From Pseudoalteromonas luteoviolacea (GTDB lineage Bacteria > Pseudomonadota > Gammaproteobacteria > Enterobacterales > Alteromonadaceae), in NCBI RefSeq assembly GCF_001696455.1, contig NZ_MAUJ01000008.1, forward strand, positions 126,501 through 190,500: 64,000 bases of DNA, given 5' to 3'. Made by a program: the position numbers and the translations under genes. Below the pieces are notes generated by a model. The model did not search any database. It was not told the origin of the DNA and was given only the letters and a program-made list of their open reading frames with translations. Below are positions 44,426 to 53,251 of this stretch, one piece after another; positions within the stretch are counted from its first letter, which is position 1, and every line of letters begins with the position of its first letter.

Positions 44426-46083
44426 TGAGTGTTCTCCGTTATCATTTCATCATTTGCCGCACCAGGCGGTACAAGAGGCCAAACATTTTCTTTATCATCA
44501 ATACAGGCATGTAAAATGTAAGGTCCTTCACTGGATACTAAATTATTGATAGCCTCATCCACTTCTGAGGCATGTGTAATTGTCTGACCTGGGATACCAA
44601 AAACCGCTGCAAGTTGTACGAAGTCTGGGTTGTCCGATAAGTTCGTTTCGCTATATCGCCCAGCAAAAAATAACTCCTGCCACTGCCTTACCATCCCGAG
44701 TCTTTGATTGTCTAAAATGACAATTTTGACCGGTAGGTTATTTCGGCGAATCGTCGCTAGTTCTTGGATATTCATCATGATTGAGCCATCACCAGAAACG
44801 GTGATTACCGTATCTTGTGGCCGCGCTATTTGCGCACCAATTGCCGCGGGTAGACCAAAGCCCATTGTGCCTGCTCCCCCACTACTCAAGTGGTTACTGG
44901 GATGACTAAACTTCATATGCTGCGCAACCCACATTTGGTGCTGACCAACATCACAGCACACGACGGTTTGCTTAGGCATATCATGGCTCAATTTATTCAG
45001 TAAGTATGGCGCAAAGACTTTCTCTCCTGGATAGTCATATCGCCATGCATAATCGCGTTTCATTTGACTGACATGTTCACGCCACTCTTGTGCTGCTAAG
45101 ATCCCTTCTAGTAACGGTAAAGACGCTTTTAAATCTGCGATAAGAGACGCCGCCACAGGTTTACGCTTACCGACTTCTGCAGCATCAATATCTAGGTGGA
45201 TCACTTTTGCCTTCGCGGCAAATTTTGCTAAGTTGCCAGTGACTCTGTCGTCAAATCTAGCGCCTATACAAACGAGCAAGTCACACTCTTGTACTGCTAA
45301 ATTCGCCGCTTTTGTCCCATGCATACCCAGCATGCCTAGCTCATATTCGTATTCCGGTAACACACTGCCCAGTGCCTTCAAAGTAGAAACGGCTGGCATT
45401 TGTGTTCTTGCCAAAAACGCCATCAACTCGTCTTGTGCATCGGCACTTTGTACGCCACCACCCACATAGGCAATGGGTCTTTTAGCACTTTTCAGTAGCG
45501 CATTTGCCGCTTCTAATTCTTGCAATGAGGTACTGTCACATTCTTGAGTATCTGCAAGCCAAGGCGTGAAAGGAACCTGCCCTTGCTGGATATCTTTAGG
45601 GATATCAACGAGAACCGGACCCGGTCTACCGGAGGTCGCTAAATGCATCGCCTGCTGCAATACTTCAGCCAAATCCTCTACGCGCTCTACCATAAAGCTA
45701 TGTTTAGTGCAGGAAAGAGACATGCCCAATACATCCACCTCTTGAAATGCATCAGAACCGATGGCCGCAGTGGGTACTTGTCCAGTGATGGCTAACAGAG
45801 GTACTGAGTCCATCATGGCATCGGCTAATGAAGTCACTAAGTTTGTAGCACCAGGGCCTGAGGTCGCAAAACATACGCCAAGCTTACCTGTACTGCGCGC
45901 ATAGCCCACCGCCGCAAATCCCGCGCCTTGTTCGTGGCGTGTCAGATAGTGCTTGAGAGGCGCACCGTACAGTGCATCGTAAATCGGCATAATCGCACCA
46001 CCGGGATATCCGAATACGTCTGTAACACCTTGCTTTACAAGGATGTCTATTACCATTTGTGCGCCTGTCATTGTTTTGCTCAT
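44422..46083 (-). CDS. ilvG: acetolactate synthase large subunit IlvG
   Basis: This 553-aa ThDP enzyme condenses pyruvate with pyruvate or 2-oxobutanoate. The catalytic glutamate is in LTRHEQGAGFAA. The ThDP/Mg motif starts SGDGSIMMNIQELATI. Pairing with an ilvM-type subunit identifies it as isozyme II. It is the first structural gene after the attenuator. Confidence 0.96.
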   Translation of the reverse strand: MSKTMTGAQMVIDILVKQGVTDVFGYPGGAIMPIYDALYGAPLKHYLTRHEQGAGFAAVGYARSTGKLGVCFATSGPGATNLVTSLADAMMDSVPLLAITGQVPTAAIGSDAFQEVDVLGMSLSCTKHSFMVERVEDLAEVLQQAMHLATSGRPGPVLVDIPKDIQQGQVPFTPWLADTQECDSTSLQELEAANALLKSAKRPIAYVGGGVQSADAQDELMAFLARTQMPAVSTLKALGSVLPEYEYELGMLGMHGTKAANLAVQECDLLVCIGARFDDRVTGNLAKFAAKAKVIHLDIDAAEVGKRKPVAASLIADLKASLPLLEGILAAQEWREHVSQMKRDYAWRYDYPGEKVFAPYLLNKLSHDMPKQTVVCCDVGQHQMWVAQHMKFSHPSNHLSSGGAGTMGFGLPAAIGAQIARPQDTVITVSGDGSIMMNIQELATIRRNNLPVKIVILDNQRLGMVRQWQELFFAGRYSETNLSDNPDFVQLAAVFGIPGQTITHASEVDEAINNLVSSEGPYILHACIDDKENVWPLVPPGAANDEMITENTQ

Positions 46084-46108
46084 TGCCCTTTGCTCTGTTT
46101 TTTTAGCC

Positions 46109-46153
46109 CTAAAACGAAAGAGCCCCCCGAACTTTTCAGTGCGGGGGGCTCTT
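46109..46153 (-). terminator. attenuator terminator of the ilv operon
   Basis: On the minus strand an 11-bp perfect stem AGAGCCCCCCG/CGGGGGGCTCT is followed by TTTCGTTTT. It lies between the leader peptide and ilvG. When ribosomes stall on the leader, an alternative structure should prevent its formation. Confidence 0.92.
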
Positions 46154-46174
46154 AGCTGTTATTTTCTTACAGCA

Positions 46175-46246
46175 CTAACCAGCCCCCGCGGTAATAATAA
46201 TCACCACGTTGATAATCACGACTAGTAGAGTTGCTGTATGTAACAT
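46175..46246 (-). CDS. ilvL: ilv operon leader peptide
   Basis: This 23-aa leader peptide (MLHTATLLVVIINVVIIITA, then GAG) has 13 Leu, Val and Ile codons in 23, including the run VVIINVVIII. That is the control pattern of transcription attenuation by branched-chain aminoacyl-tRNA levels. The C-terminal GAG codons overlap the GC-rich strand that can pair with the terminator arm. It is too short for usual gene finders and is the counterpart of E. coli ilvL. Confidence 0.92.
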   Translation of the reverse strand: MLHTATLLVVIINVVIIITAGAG

Positions 46247-46324
46247 AAATTCTTAACCTAATTTCTTAGTCTGTACTGCGAAACAATTTGGGCATAAAAA
46301 GCTGTCTGCCCGTTCTTTATTCTA

Positions 46325-46353
46325 TTAGTAACCCGCGTGTGGCACCAAGTCAA
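46325..46353 (-). promoter_or_regulatory. sigma-70 promoter of the ilv operon
   Basis: On the minus strand a -35 TTGACT (46353-46348) and a -10 TACTAA (46330-46325) are 17 bp apart. The expected start near 46318 leaves about 70 nt before the leader peptide. The rest of the gap to 46585 is AT-rich and holds the promoter region of the divergent TraB/GumN gene. Confidence 0.65.
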
Positions 46354-46585
46354 CCATAAAATCTATGCTTTATTAAATCACCAAGTCTATACAAAAGAAA
46401 TTAAAAACCTAAAACAAAACAATTTTAGAAAAATTTTTTCATTTACCTCTAAAAAGTATGCCCTTAAGTCAATTCGCTCCTGAATAAAAAACAACTTTAT
46501 GCATAGCATTTTTGAGTATTAAATTTTTGTGATTTACTTCCTCATTTGATTATGATGTTCACTTAGACCCGATAAGGAGACTTGT

Positions 46586-47464
46586 GTGAAACTAAAATTA
46601 ACCATAGTGCAGAGCCTATTTCTATTCCTTGCACTCTTTCTCAGTACCTTAAGCCAAGCAGCCCCAGCACTGTGGAGCGTAGAAAAAAATGGCGTAACAT
46701 CTTATATATTCGGTACCGTTCATGTCGGTGATGTCAGTATGGATGGACTACCTGCTCAAGTAAAAGAGGCAATTAATCGTTCAAAATACACCATCGTTGA
46801 ATTGGATATGAGTGACTTATCCCCATTGGAGCTACAACAAAAAATCGCTCACTTTGTCGCCAGCAAAAACTTTAAACCGCTTCATGAAGCGCTCTCCCCG
46901 CCTATATACAAGCAACTTAAAACGTACTTTTCACAGCGAGGAATTAATATCGAATTATTTCGTGGTCAGCCTGTCTGGATGGTAATGCTCACAATCATTC
47001 AGCTTGAGTATCAAAAAGCGGGATACAGTGAACAATTTGGCATTGATAAACAGGTTATTGCCCATGCTAAACAGCACAGCAAAGTCATCAAGCCACTGGA
47101 AACATTCGAACAACAGCTCACTATGTTTAGTGAGATTGCAAAAATGAGCGATGAAATGATGACACAAACTTTATCGCAGATGAAAGACACACAATCCTTT
47201 ATCAACGACATGATAGCGGCATGGAAAACAGGTGATCAGAAGCGGTTGGAAAACTATTATCATTTGAGCTTTGACGACTCGCAATATGCGCGTCTTGCTG
47301 AACAGGTGTTGCTGATAGATCGAAACCACGCATGGGCCAAAACACTCGTGCCAGCTCTGGCACAAGAGCCGCATTTTATTGCTGTTGGGGCACTACATTT
47401 GCCACTAGAACACGGCTTACTCACGCTTTTAAAGGCGCAAGGCTTTACGATAAAAAGACTTTAA
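46586..47464 (+). CDS. TraB/GumN-family protein
   Basis: This 292-aa protein has a signal peptide (about 1-26). The family motifs are TSYIFGTVHVGD at the N-terminal end, EQFGIDKQVIAHA in the middle and IAVGALHLPLEHGLLTLL at the C-terminus. The GxxH and GALHL motifs resemble metal-binding sites of the TIKI/TraB superfamily, where some members are proteases. The role here is unknown. The start is GTG with AAGGAGA five bases upstream. Confidence 0.88.
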   Translation: MKLKLTIVQSLFLFLALFLSTLSQAAPALWSVEKNGVTSYIFGTVHVGDVSMDGLPAQVKEAINRSKYTIVELDMSDLSPLELQQKIAHFVASKNFKPLHEALSPPIYKQLKTYFSQRGINIELFRGQPVWMVMLTIIQLEYQKAGYSEQFGIDKQVIAHAKQHSKVIKPLETFEQQLTMFSEIAKMSDEMMTQTLSQMKDTQSFINDMIAAWKTGDQKRLENYYHLSFDDSQYARLAEQVLLIDRNHAWAKTLVPALAQEPHFIAVGALHLPLEHGLLTLLKAQGFTIKRL

Positions 47465-47472
47465 AACCCATA

Positions 47473-47508
47473 GCATGAGTGCGTTTTTAGACGCATTCAT
47501 GCTTTTTC
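47473..47508 (+). terminator. terminator of the TraB/GumN gene
   Basis: The stem GCATGAGTGCGT/ACGCATTCATGC (one G-T pair) is followed by TTTTT. Confidence 0.88.
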
Positions 47509-47593
47509 CTGCCCTCGTTTATCCTGTTTTTAAACCTTTTCTGTTCGGGTTGCGACCAATAGGTATATTAATAATCAATGAATGGAGCATTGT

Positions 47594-48205
47594 ATGCATA
47601 AATTATATTGGCTACCGCTGTCTTTAAGTGTTATGTGGCAGGCACAAGCAACCCAAACTCATACTATTTCAGAGCAGTTTCCTATCGCTTCAAATCAATC
47701 ATTAGAAATTTCTTTTCCGGTAGGCAAACTCAACGTAGAAACCTATCAAGGGGACTCAATTCAAGTGAATATTGAATTGAGAGAGAAAGAAGAAGGCTGG
47801 TTTGGTAAAACAGATTTAAGCGCAATTAGGCTTGAGCGACAGCAGCAAAACCAAGAGATATACCTCACCATAGACGAAGAAACAGTAGAGCAGACTTGGC
47901 ACGTTAAAATGCCAGCTTCGTTACTACTTGAGGCCGAGTTAGGTGTTGGAAATATCAATATTGATGCGCTTGCTAACAGTGCCGAAATTGAAGTTGGTGT
48001 TGGTAATGTCAAGATCCAAAGTGGTTTGAAAGATTATCAAAGTGTCGAATTAGAGTCTGGTGTCGGAAAAACAAAACTGAAGAATTTTTCAGGTAAATCT
48101 AATCACGAAAAATCGATGGTTGGGTCGACAACCAAATATCGTGGTCACGGCAAATACCAATTAGAGGTCGACGTAGGTGTGGGTAATATTAAAGTTACTC
48201 ACTGA
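47594..48205 (+). CDS. DUF4097-like secreted beta-repeat protein
   Basis: This 203-aa protein has a signal peptide (about 1-19, ending AQA). Beta-rich repeats follow with recurring GVGN motifs: ELGVGNINI, EVGVGNVKI, ESGVGKTKL and VDVGVGNIKV. The pattern resembles DUF4097-type putative adhesin folds, a right-handed beta-solenoid. I chose ATG 47594, which has TGGAG five bases upstream. An ATG at 47582 adds four residues. It ends in an 11-nt convergent overlap with the hybrid kinase. Confidence 0.72.
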   Translation: MHKLYWLPLSLSVMWQAQATQTHTISEQFPIASNQSLEISFPVGKLNVETYQGDSIQVNIELREKEEGWFGKTDLSAIRLERQQQNQEIYLTIDEETVEQTWHVKMPASLLLEAELGVGNINIDALANSAEIEVGVGNVKIQSGLKDYQSVELESGVGKTKLKNFSGKSNHEKSMVGSTTKYRGHGKYQLEVDVGVGNIKVTH

Positions 48206-49943
48206 GCGCAGTGGGGATCAGCAGCGCTTCGACTTTTTCTTGAAGTGCTGCAAAATCAACCGGTTTGAAAAGATGGGTGCTGGCGCCTAATTCATACACT
48301 CGCGCAATAGATTGTTCCGATGTATTTGCAGTAAGAACGAGTATTGGCAACTCCAACCCCAACGATTGTCGAATGAGCTTAATCGCTAAAAAGCCATCCA
48401 TAATAGGCATATTCAAGTCCATAATCACTAAGGAAAACTCTTCATTTTGCAATGCGTTAATAGCTTCTTGACCATTAATGGTATGCACAACACGCAAGCT
48501 GAGCTTCTCCAGCATAGAAATAACGATCCGCGCATTTAATAAATTATCTTCAACTAATAGCACTTTTTGTGCAGTTCCCTGCTGGTGAGGCGCTGAAGAT
48601 TTCTGTAAGATCAATTTTACTGGAAGCTCCAACTTTACTTTTGTACCGCTAGGGTCACACTCACTGAACACCATTTTCCCGCCCATCATACTTACCAGTA
48701 AACGAGCCCGGGCCAACCCAAGTTGCATTCCCTGATAGTTTTTTGTCTCTTCCTCATTGTTTTTAATCCCCGTCATGCCGAGGCCAGTATCTGAAATTTC
48801 ACACACCATGCTCGCCTGCTCATGTGCACCAAATACCCCAAATGCCGATATATTCACTTTTCCGTGTTCGGTAAACTTAACCGCATTACCTAATAACTCA
48901 CCGACTAGCCACGCAACTCGATTGTGGTCACACTCTACCACCTGATTCAATTCATCCCCAATATCCACTTCAAACTGCAACTGTTTGTTACTCGCGACCC
49001 CTTCATAGGTCGAGATTGGCAAATCTAATGTGTCAGCTAGGCGAGCAACTTTGGTTTCTAGCTTTATATTTTTCTGCTCAGACAGTGCGTTATAATCATC
49101 AATGGATGACAGTAGGACATGTAATTGCTGCGCACTTCGACTAACGATGTCTAAATGTGCTTGCTTTTTTGTTTCTTGGTATAAATGTAAATATCCCAAG
49201 ATTGCCTGCAATGGGGTGCGCATCTCATGACTTGCTCTAGCCAAAAACTCCCCTTTACTATGCTTCAAACGGTTAGATTCTTGCCGCATACGCTGTAAAT
49301 GACTAATTTTATCTCTAATGCTGATTTCCATTGGGTAAAATATCCATCTCACTTCAATGGCTAAAATCATTAACCCTAAGATCCAAATCAGCAATTCGGC
49401 ATTTTGGATTTTAGCGACTTTTGCGTTAGCAAACGCTTCATGTAACGTTACAGCTTCATCTAGCACCACCAGTATTTGTAACGCTCTGGCATTAACTTGT
49501 TCCAACTTTTCAATGCTTAACTTATTGGCAAGGGCCAGCCTATGTGCGTCAAGTAGCATCAGCAGATAGTCTTTTATCTGTGCTTCTAACGCCACAGGCT
49601 GTTGAAAGTAAAACTGCACTAATTCAGGTGATAAATGCACATATCCATCGGCATTTTTTTCAACTAAAAAAGCATGATTTGCACGTATCATCTCCAACGT
49701 TTCAAGAAATGCCTGCTCGTTCACAAACTTGTGTTGTTGCTCTTTGATATATTCGTTACCCAGTAACAAAGCCGCCTTTTGAGACAGCATCCTTTGCATC
49801 CCCGCAGTGTTTATCACATTTGCGCTGATAGACTGCTGTGAAAGCAAAACCTGCATGGTCACCATTGCAGTGGTGATCAAAATCGCCATGATGGATATCG
49901 CTAAAATATATCTCAGCCTAAAATTTTTCAGGATTTTCAACAA
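48195..49943 (-). CDS. hybrid sensor histidine kinase / response regulator
   Basis: This 582-aa inner-membrane protein has a first transmembrane helix (about 9-30). A periplasmic domain of the PilJ type follows, with NTAGMQRMLSQKAALLLGNE, a pattern also found in NarX-like sensors. A second helix is at about 183-203. The HisKA domain has SHEMRTPLQAI with the phospho-histidine at about 238. HATPase motifs are NAVKFTEHGK and DTGLGMTG. The C-terminal receiver domain has VIMDLNMPIMDG with Asp at about 509. No cognate regulator gene is adjacent, so signal and output are unknown. Confidence 0.9.
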   Translation of the reverse strand: MLKILKNFRLRYILAISIMAILITTAMVTMQVLLSQQSISANVINTAGMQRMLSQKAALLLGNEYIKEQQHKFVNEQAFLETLEMIRANHAFLVEKNADGYVHLSPELVQFYFQQPVALEAQIKDYLLMLLDAHRLALANKLSIEKLEQVNARALQILVVLDEAVTLHEAFANAKVAKIQNAELLIWILGLMILAIEVRWIFYPMEISIRDKISHLQRMRQESNRLKHSKGEFLARASHEMRTPLQAILGYLHLYQETKKQAHLDIVSRSAQQLHVLLSSIDDYNALSEQKNIKLETKVARLADTLDLPISTYEGVASNKQLQFEVDIGDELNQVVECDHNRVAWLVGELLGNAVKFTEHGKVNISAFGVFGAHEQASMVCEISDTGLGMTGIKNNEEETKNYQGMQLGLARARLLVSMMGGKMVFSECDPSGTKVKLELPVKLILQKSSAPHQQGTAQKVLLVEDNLLNARIVISMLEKLSLRVVHTINGQEAINALQNEEFSLVIMDLNMPIMDGFLAIKLIRQSLGLELPILVLTANTSEQSIARVYELGASTHLFKPVDFAALQEKVEALLIPTALSE

Positions 49944-50037
49944 CCGATGCGCTCCTCAAGGCCCCCAATGCCAGCAAATAAACTTTCCGATTAACTCTCT
50001 CAGTCTAGCTTATTTTTAATCTTTTACCTTTCAGAGC

Positions 50038-50067
50038 TTGACACCTAGATGGCCAAAATGTTTCAAT
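50038..50067 (+). promoter_or_regulatory. possible promoter of the lysine operon
   Basis: A consensus -35 TTGACA (50038-50043) is followed 18 bp later by TTCAAT (50062-50067), a four-of-six -10. The start would lie about 40 nt before the lysine riboswitch. Confidence 0.5.
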
Positions 50068-50114
50068 CCTCCTGACCCTATTATCGCAAAATAGCTATTA
50101 TTGCTGTTTTGAGG

Positions 50115-50288
50115 GCTGGAAGAGGTGCGTTATTCAGGTAGCTGAGTCGAGGAGAGCAAACTCCAATGACACTCAGTGAGGGGAATTAACGCCGAGAAGA
50201 AACCGTTTTTGTTTGGCGGTTTTTTCGGGCGCTTGGGCTGAATCCCAACGACTGTCACCAACATATTTGGTGGAGAGCTTCTGGTCTT
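50115..50288 (+). promoter_or_regulatory. lysine riboswitch (L-box)
   Basis: Conserved L-box blocks occur in order: AGAGGTGCG, a GTAGCTGAGTCGAGGAGAG region, AGTGAGGGGAATTAACGCCG, TTGGGCTGAATCCCAACGA, CTGTCACC and GGTGGAGAGCTTCTGG, whose end closes helix P1. A stem ATAAGG/CCTTAT followed by TCTATTTT (50294-50318) is a possible expression platform. It precedes the dapA-like gene, so lysine should repress the operon. Confidence 0.93.
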
Positions 50289-50408
50289 AGAAAGATAAGG
50301 CCTGCCTTATTCTATTTTAAGTCCATTGCTCTTCGAATTTTAATTGTTCGAAAGATGGGCTCGCTCAACAAGCACCTAACTATCGAACAGCTTTTAAGTT
50401 CGGTAGAG

Positions 50409-51293
50409 ATGAAATCAAACTATACCTTATCTGACTACCCATTGTGGACGGCATTAGTCACGCCGTTTGATGACAATAACCAAGTTGATTTTGCAACTTT
50501 AGAAGCATTGGTTCACGCCCAACAATCCGCGGGCAATGGGATATTACTGCTCGGCAGCACTGGTGAAGGCCTCGCACTTTCACAGCAAGAGCAACGTGAT
50601 ATTGTCAACTTTGTCTGTGACTTAACCCCATGTGTGCCCCTGATGGTTGCCGTTGGAGGCTCTGATCTAGCGCTTCAACTTGAGTGGGTTAAATTTTGCA
50701 ATGACAAACCCATTGACGCATTTTTACTGGGTTCACCGCTTTATGCAAAACCAGGTAATGTGGGCCTCACACACTGGTTTAAAACCTTGCTAGATGCCAG
50801 TGACTTTCCTTGTATGCTTTACAATGTGCCTAGTCGCAGTGCAGTTTCAATTAGCCCTAATGTCATCGAAAACTTGTCTTCTCACCCCAACCTTTGGGCA
50901 CTCAAAGAAGCCAGTGGCGACATTGCAACGTTTGAGTCATTTCGTAAGGCATCACCAGACTTGGCCATCTTCAGTGGTGATGATGGACTGATGCCCTACT
51001 TTGCACAAGCAGGAGCAGCTGGACTTATTTCTGTCGCAGCCAATGCTTGGCCACAGCAGACTGCTGAATTTGTCAGCCGCTCTCTTGCTGGGACATTTCC
51101 GAATTTATTCACCACTTGGACCGATGCCGTAAATAGCTTATTTAGCGTCGCTAATCCAATTCCGGTTAAGGTACTAATGCACTTGCAGGGCCAGCTTTCC
51201 ACACCACGATTGCGACCACCGCTAACCCATTTAGAACTGACAGATACCACTTTTATTAAAACCGCAAATTCAACAATTTTATCTTGGAGTTAA
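50409..51293 (+). CDS. DapA-like dihydrodipicolinate synthase
   Basis: This 294-aa Schiff-base aldolase should condense aspartate semialdehyde with pyruvate to give the tetrahydrodipicolinate precursor. The catalytic lysine is in ALKEASGD (about Lys166), Tyr138 and Arg143 are in YNVPSRS, and the loop is GSTGEG (usually GTTGE). I chose ATG 50409, which gives MKSNYTLSDYPLWTALVTPF. An ATG at 50355 in frame is possible but adds 18 residues unlike the family. It is the first gene behind the lysine riboswitch. It may be a paralog of a housekeeping dapA located elsewhere. Confidence 0.88.
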   Translation: MKSNYTLSDYPLWTALVTPFDDNNQVDFATLEALVHAQQSAGNGILLLGSTGEGLALSQQEQRDIVNFVCDLTPCVPLMVAVGGSDLALQLEWVKFCNDKPIDAFLLGSPLYAKPGNVGLTHWFKTLLDASDFPCMLYNVPSRSAVSISPNVIENLSSHPNLWALKEASGDIATFESFRKASPDLAIFSGDDGLMPYFAQAGAAGLISVAANAWPQQTAEFVSRSLAGTFPNLFTTWTDAVNSLFSVANPIPVKVLMHLQGQLSTPRLRPPLTHLELTDTTFIKTANSTILSWS

Positions 51294-51303
51294 GGAAGTA
51301 TAC

Positions 51304-52044
51304 ATGAGCTGGTTAACCCTATTAAATAACCTCGAAAACGGCACTGTTCGCGCAGCAACACAGGACGAACAAGGCACTTGGCACGCGAATGTCGAGGTAA
51401 AACAAGGCATTTTAGAAGCATTTAGAAATGGTACTAATACAGAATACCCAGGTGGATTTGTCGACAAAGATAACTTAGCACCGCAGGGCTTCGCCGCTGA
51501 CGCTGGCGTAAGAATGGTCCCGGGTGGCAGCAGTGTTCGCCGTGGCGCATATGTAGCAGCAGGCACAATTATCATGCCACCAGCCTATGTAAACATTGGT
51601 GCATATATCGATGAAGGTACAATGGTAGATAGCCATGCATTGGTTGGTTCATGTGCTCAAATTGGTAAAAATGTACACCTCAGTGCCGCGGTACAGGTTG
51701 GAGGCGTGCTTGAACCAATTGGTGCAAGCCCTGTTGTCGTTGAAGACAATGCGTTTATCGGTGCGGGCTGTGTTTTAGTTGAAGGTGTCGTGGTTAAAAA
51801 GGGCGCTGTGTTAGCCCCTGGTGTACGCCTCTCTGCCAGTATCCCAGTGTATGACTGTGTGAATGAGCGTGTACTAGAAAAAGGGGAAGCCATCCCTGAA
51901 AATGCCATTGTGATCCCAGGTTCAAGACCAGCTAAAGGAGATTGGGCTCAACAACAAGGACTAAGCCTATCGTGCGCACTGATTGTTAAATACCGCGATG
52001 AACAAAGCGACGCGGCACTTGAATTAGAAGAGGTGCTTCGCTAA
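51304..52044 (+). CDS. dapD: tetrahydrodipicolinate N-succinyltransferase, short form
   Basis: This 246-aa left-handed beta-helix acyltransferase has hexapeptide repeats. GAYIDEGTMVDSHALVGSCA and QIGKNVHLSA match DapD closely. The N-terminal helical region is about 30 residues shorter than in E. coli DapD (274 aa). It should succinylate the open form of tetrahydrodipicolinate. The reading frame ends at the first base of the next gene. Confidence 0.88.
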   Translation: MSWLTLLNNLENGTVRAATQDEQGTWHANVEVKQGILEAFRNGTNTEYPGGFVDKDNLAPQGFAADAGVRMVPGGSSVRRGAYVAAGTIIMPPAYVNIGAYIDEGTMVDSHALVGSCAQIGKNVHLSAAVQVGGVLEPIGASPVVVEDNAFIGAGCVLVEGVVVKKGAVLAPGVRLSASIPVYDCVNERVLEKGEAIPENAIVIPGSRPAKGDWAQQQGLSLSCALIVKYRDEQSDAALELEEVLR

Positions 52045-53249
52045 TGCAAACCTTGAGTACGCCAGTTAAAGCAGCGATAACCGAACTAACAGCCCAGCAA
52101 CACGAACCATTTTATCTTTATGACTTAGACCAGCTGGCTAAACATTTAAAGACGATAAATGACCAATCGATTGTCAAGCTATGGTACGCAGTCAAAGCAA
52201 ACCCACTGTCCGCCGTCATTCAAACCTTAGATCAAGCAGGGTTTGATTTTGACGTCGCAAGTAGTGGGGAGTTAAAGCAAGTACTGTCTCAAGGTATCGA
52301 CGCTAAACGCGTACTCAACACTGGACCTGCGAAGTCTAAACAGCAAATAGAAGAATTCCTGACCCTTGGTGTAACTACCTTTGTTGCGGAAAGTGTCAAT
52401 CAAGTTGCCTGGCTACAAGAAGCCGCATTGAGGCATGATACGCAACTTCGGATTTTATTGCGTGTTCAACTTCGCTGGCCAAATAATGAAAAAAATCCAC
52501 TTGGTGGTGATAGCCTGACCCCTTTTGGCTTAGGGGCTGACGAATGGGCAACAATCAGTTTAATTGACTATCCCAACCTAGACTTTGCGGGTTTACATAT
52601 TTTCCAGTGGGGCAACATGCTCGATGCAAGCAAGCTCGCCTCGCTCTGGCAGCAAATGATTGCACCGCTCGTAAGTCTATCTAAAAGACTTAAAATGAAC
52701 CTACGTATTTTGGATTTGGGTGGCGGTTTGGGTATACCTTACAGCCGCGAAGATTCTGCTATTGATTGGCAAGCAATTTTAACGAGCTTAGCCCAGTTTA
52801 AAGCCGATGCGCAAGTCGATGAGCTATGGATGGAGTTAGGTCGCTATGCAGTAGGAGAATGTGGCTATTATCTCAACCCAATCATAGAGCAAAAGAAAAA
52901 CTATGGTGCAAACCAATTAATTCTAGCAGGCGGTATAAACCACCTGCTTCGCCCAGCGGTTACCGGGCAAGCTTTTCCTGCAACGTTGCTGCGAGAAAGC
53001 CAAGCAACTACGGTACCTTTTACATTACATGGCCCTTTGTGTACCGCGTTAGATAATTTAGGGGAACACCAGCTCCCAGCTGATGCCTATGAAAATGATT
53101 GGCTGTTATTTAGCCAGTGTGGTGCTTATGGCTTTACTGAGAGTATGCCTTATTTCCTGTGCCATACACTGCCCGCTGAATTTATCTATCAAGCTGGAGA
53201 GGTACGTTGCATGCGTGCCCCTCTTACACCAAGTGAGTACTTGAGGTAA
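52044..53249 (+). CDS. fold-type III PLP decarboxylase (LysA-like)
   Basis: This 401-aa enzyme has the alanine-racemase-like barrel. PLP binds Lys51 in WYAVKANPL. GGGLGIPYS is the phosphate loop, and GPLCTALD plus CGAYGFTESMPY form the C-terminal active site. It resembles DAP decarboxylase but also the type III decarboxylases with a GGINHLLRPA segment found in other pathways. The substrate could be meso-DAP, or N-succinyl-DAP given the next gene. It starts 1 nt before the dapD stop ends. Confidence 0.82.
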   Translation: MQTLSTPVKAAITELTAQQHEPFYLYDLDQLAKHLKTINDQSIVKLWYAVKANPLSAVIQTLDQAGFDFDVASSGELKQVLSQGIDAKRVLNTGPAKSKQQIEEFLTLGVTTFVAESVNQVAWLQEAALRHDTQLRILLRVQLRWPNNEKNPLGGDSLTPFGLGADEWATISLIDYPNLDFAGLHIFQWGNMLDASKLASLWQQMIAPLVSLSKRLKMNLRILDLGGGLGIPYSREDSAIDWQAILTSLAQFKADAQVDELWMELGRYAVGECGYYLNPIIEQKKNYGANQLILAGGINHLLRPAVTGQAFPATLLRESQATTVPFTLHGPLCTALDNLGEHQLPADAYENDWLLFSQCGAYGFTESMPYFLCHTLPAEFIYQAGEVRCMRAPLTPSEYLR

Positions 53250-53251
53250 TT

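Noticed and set aside
45928..46225. Plus-strand frames over the ilvG start and attenuator
   Set aside because: They are antisense shadows of ilvG, the terminator stem and the ilvL leader.
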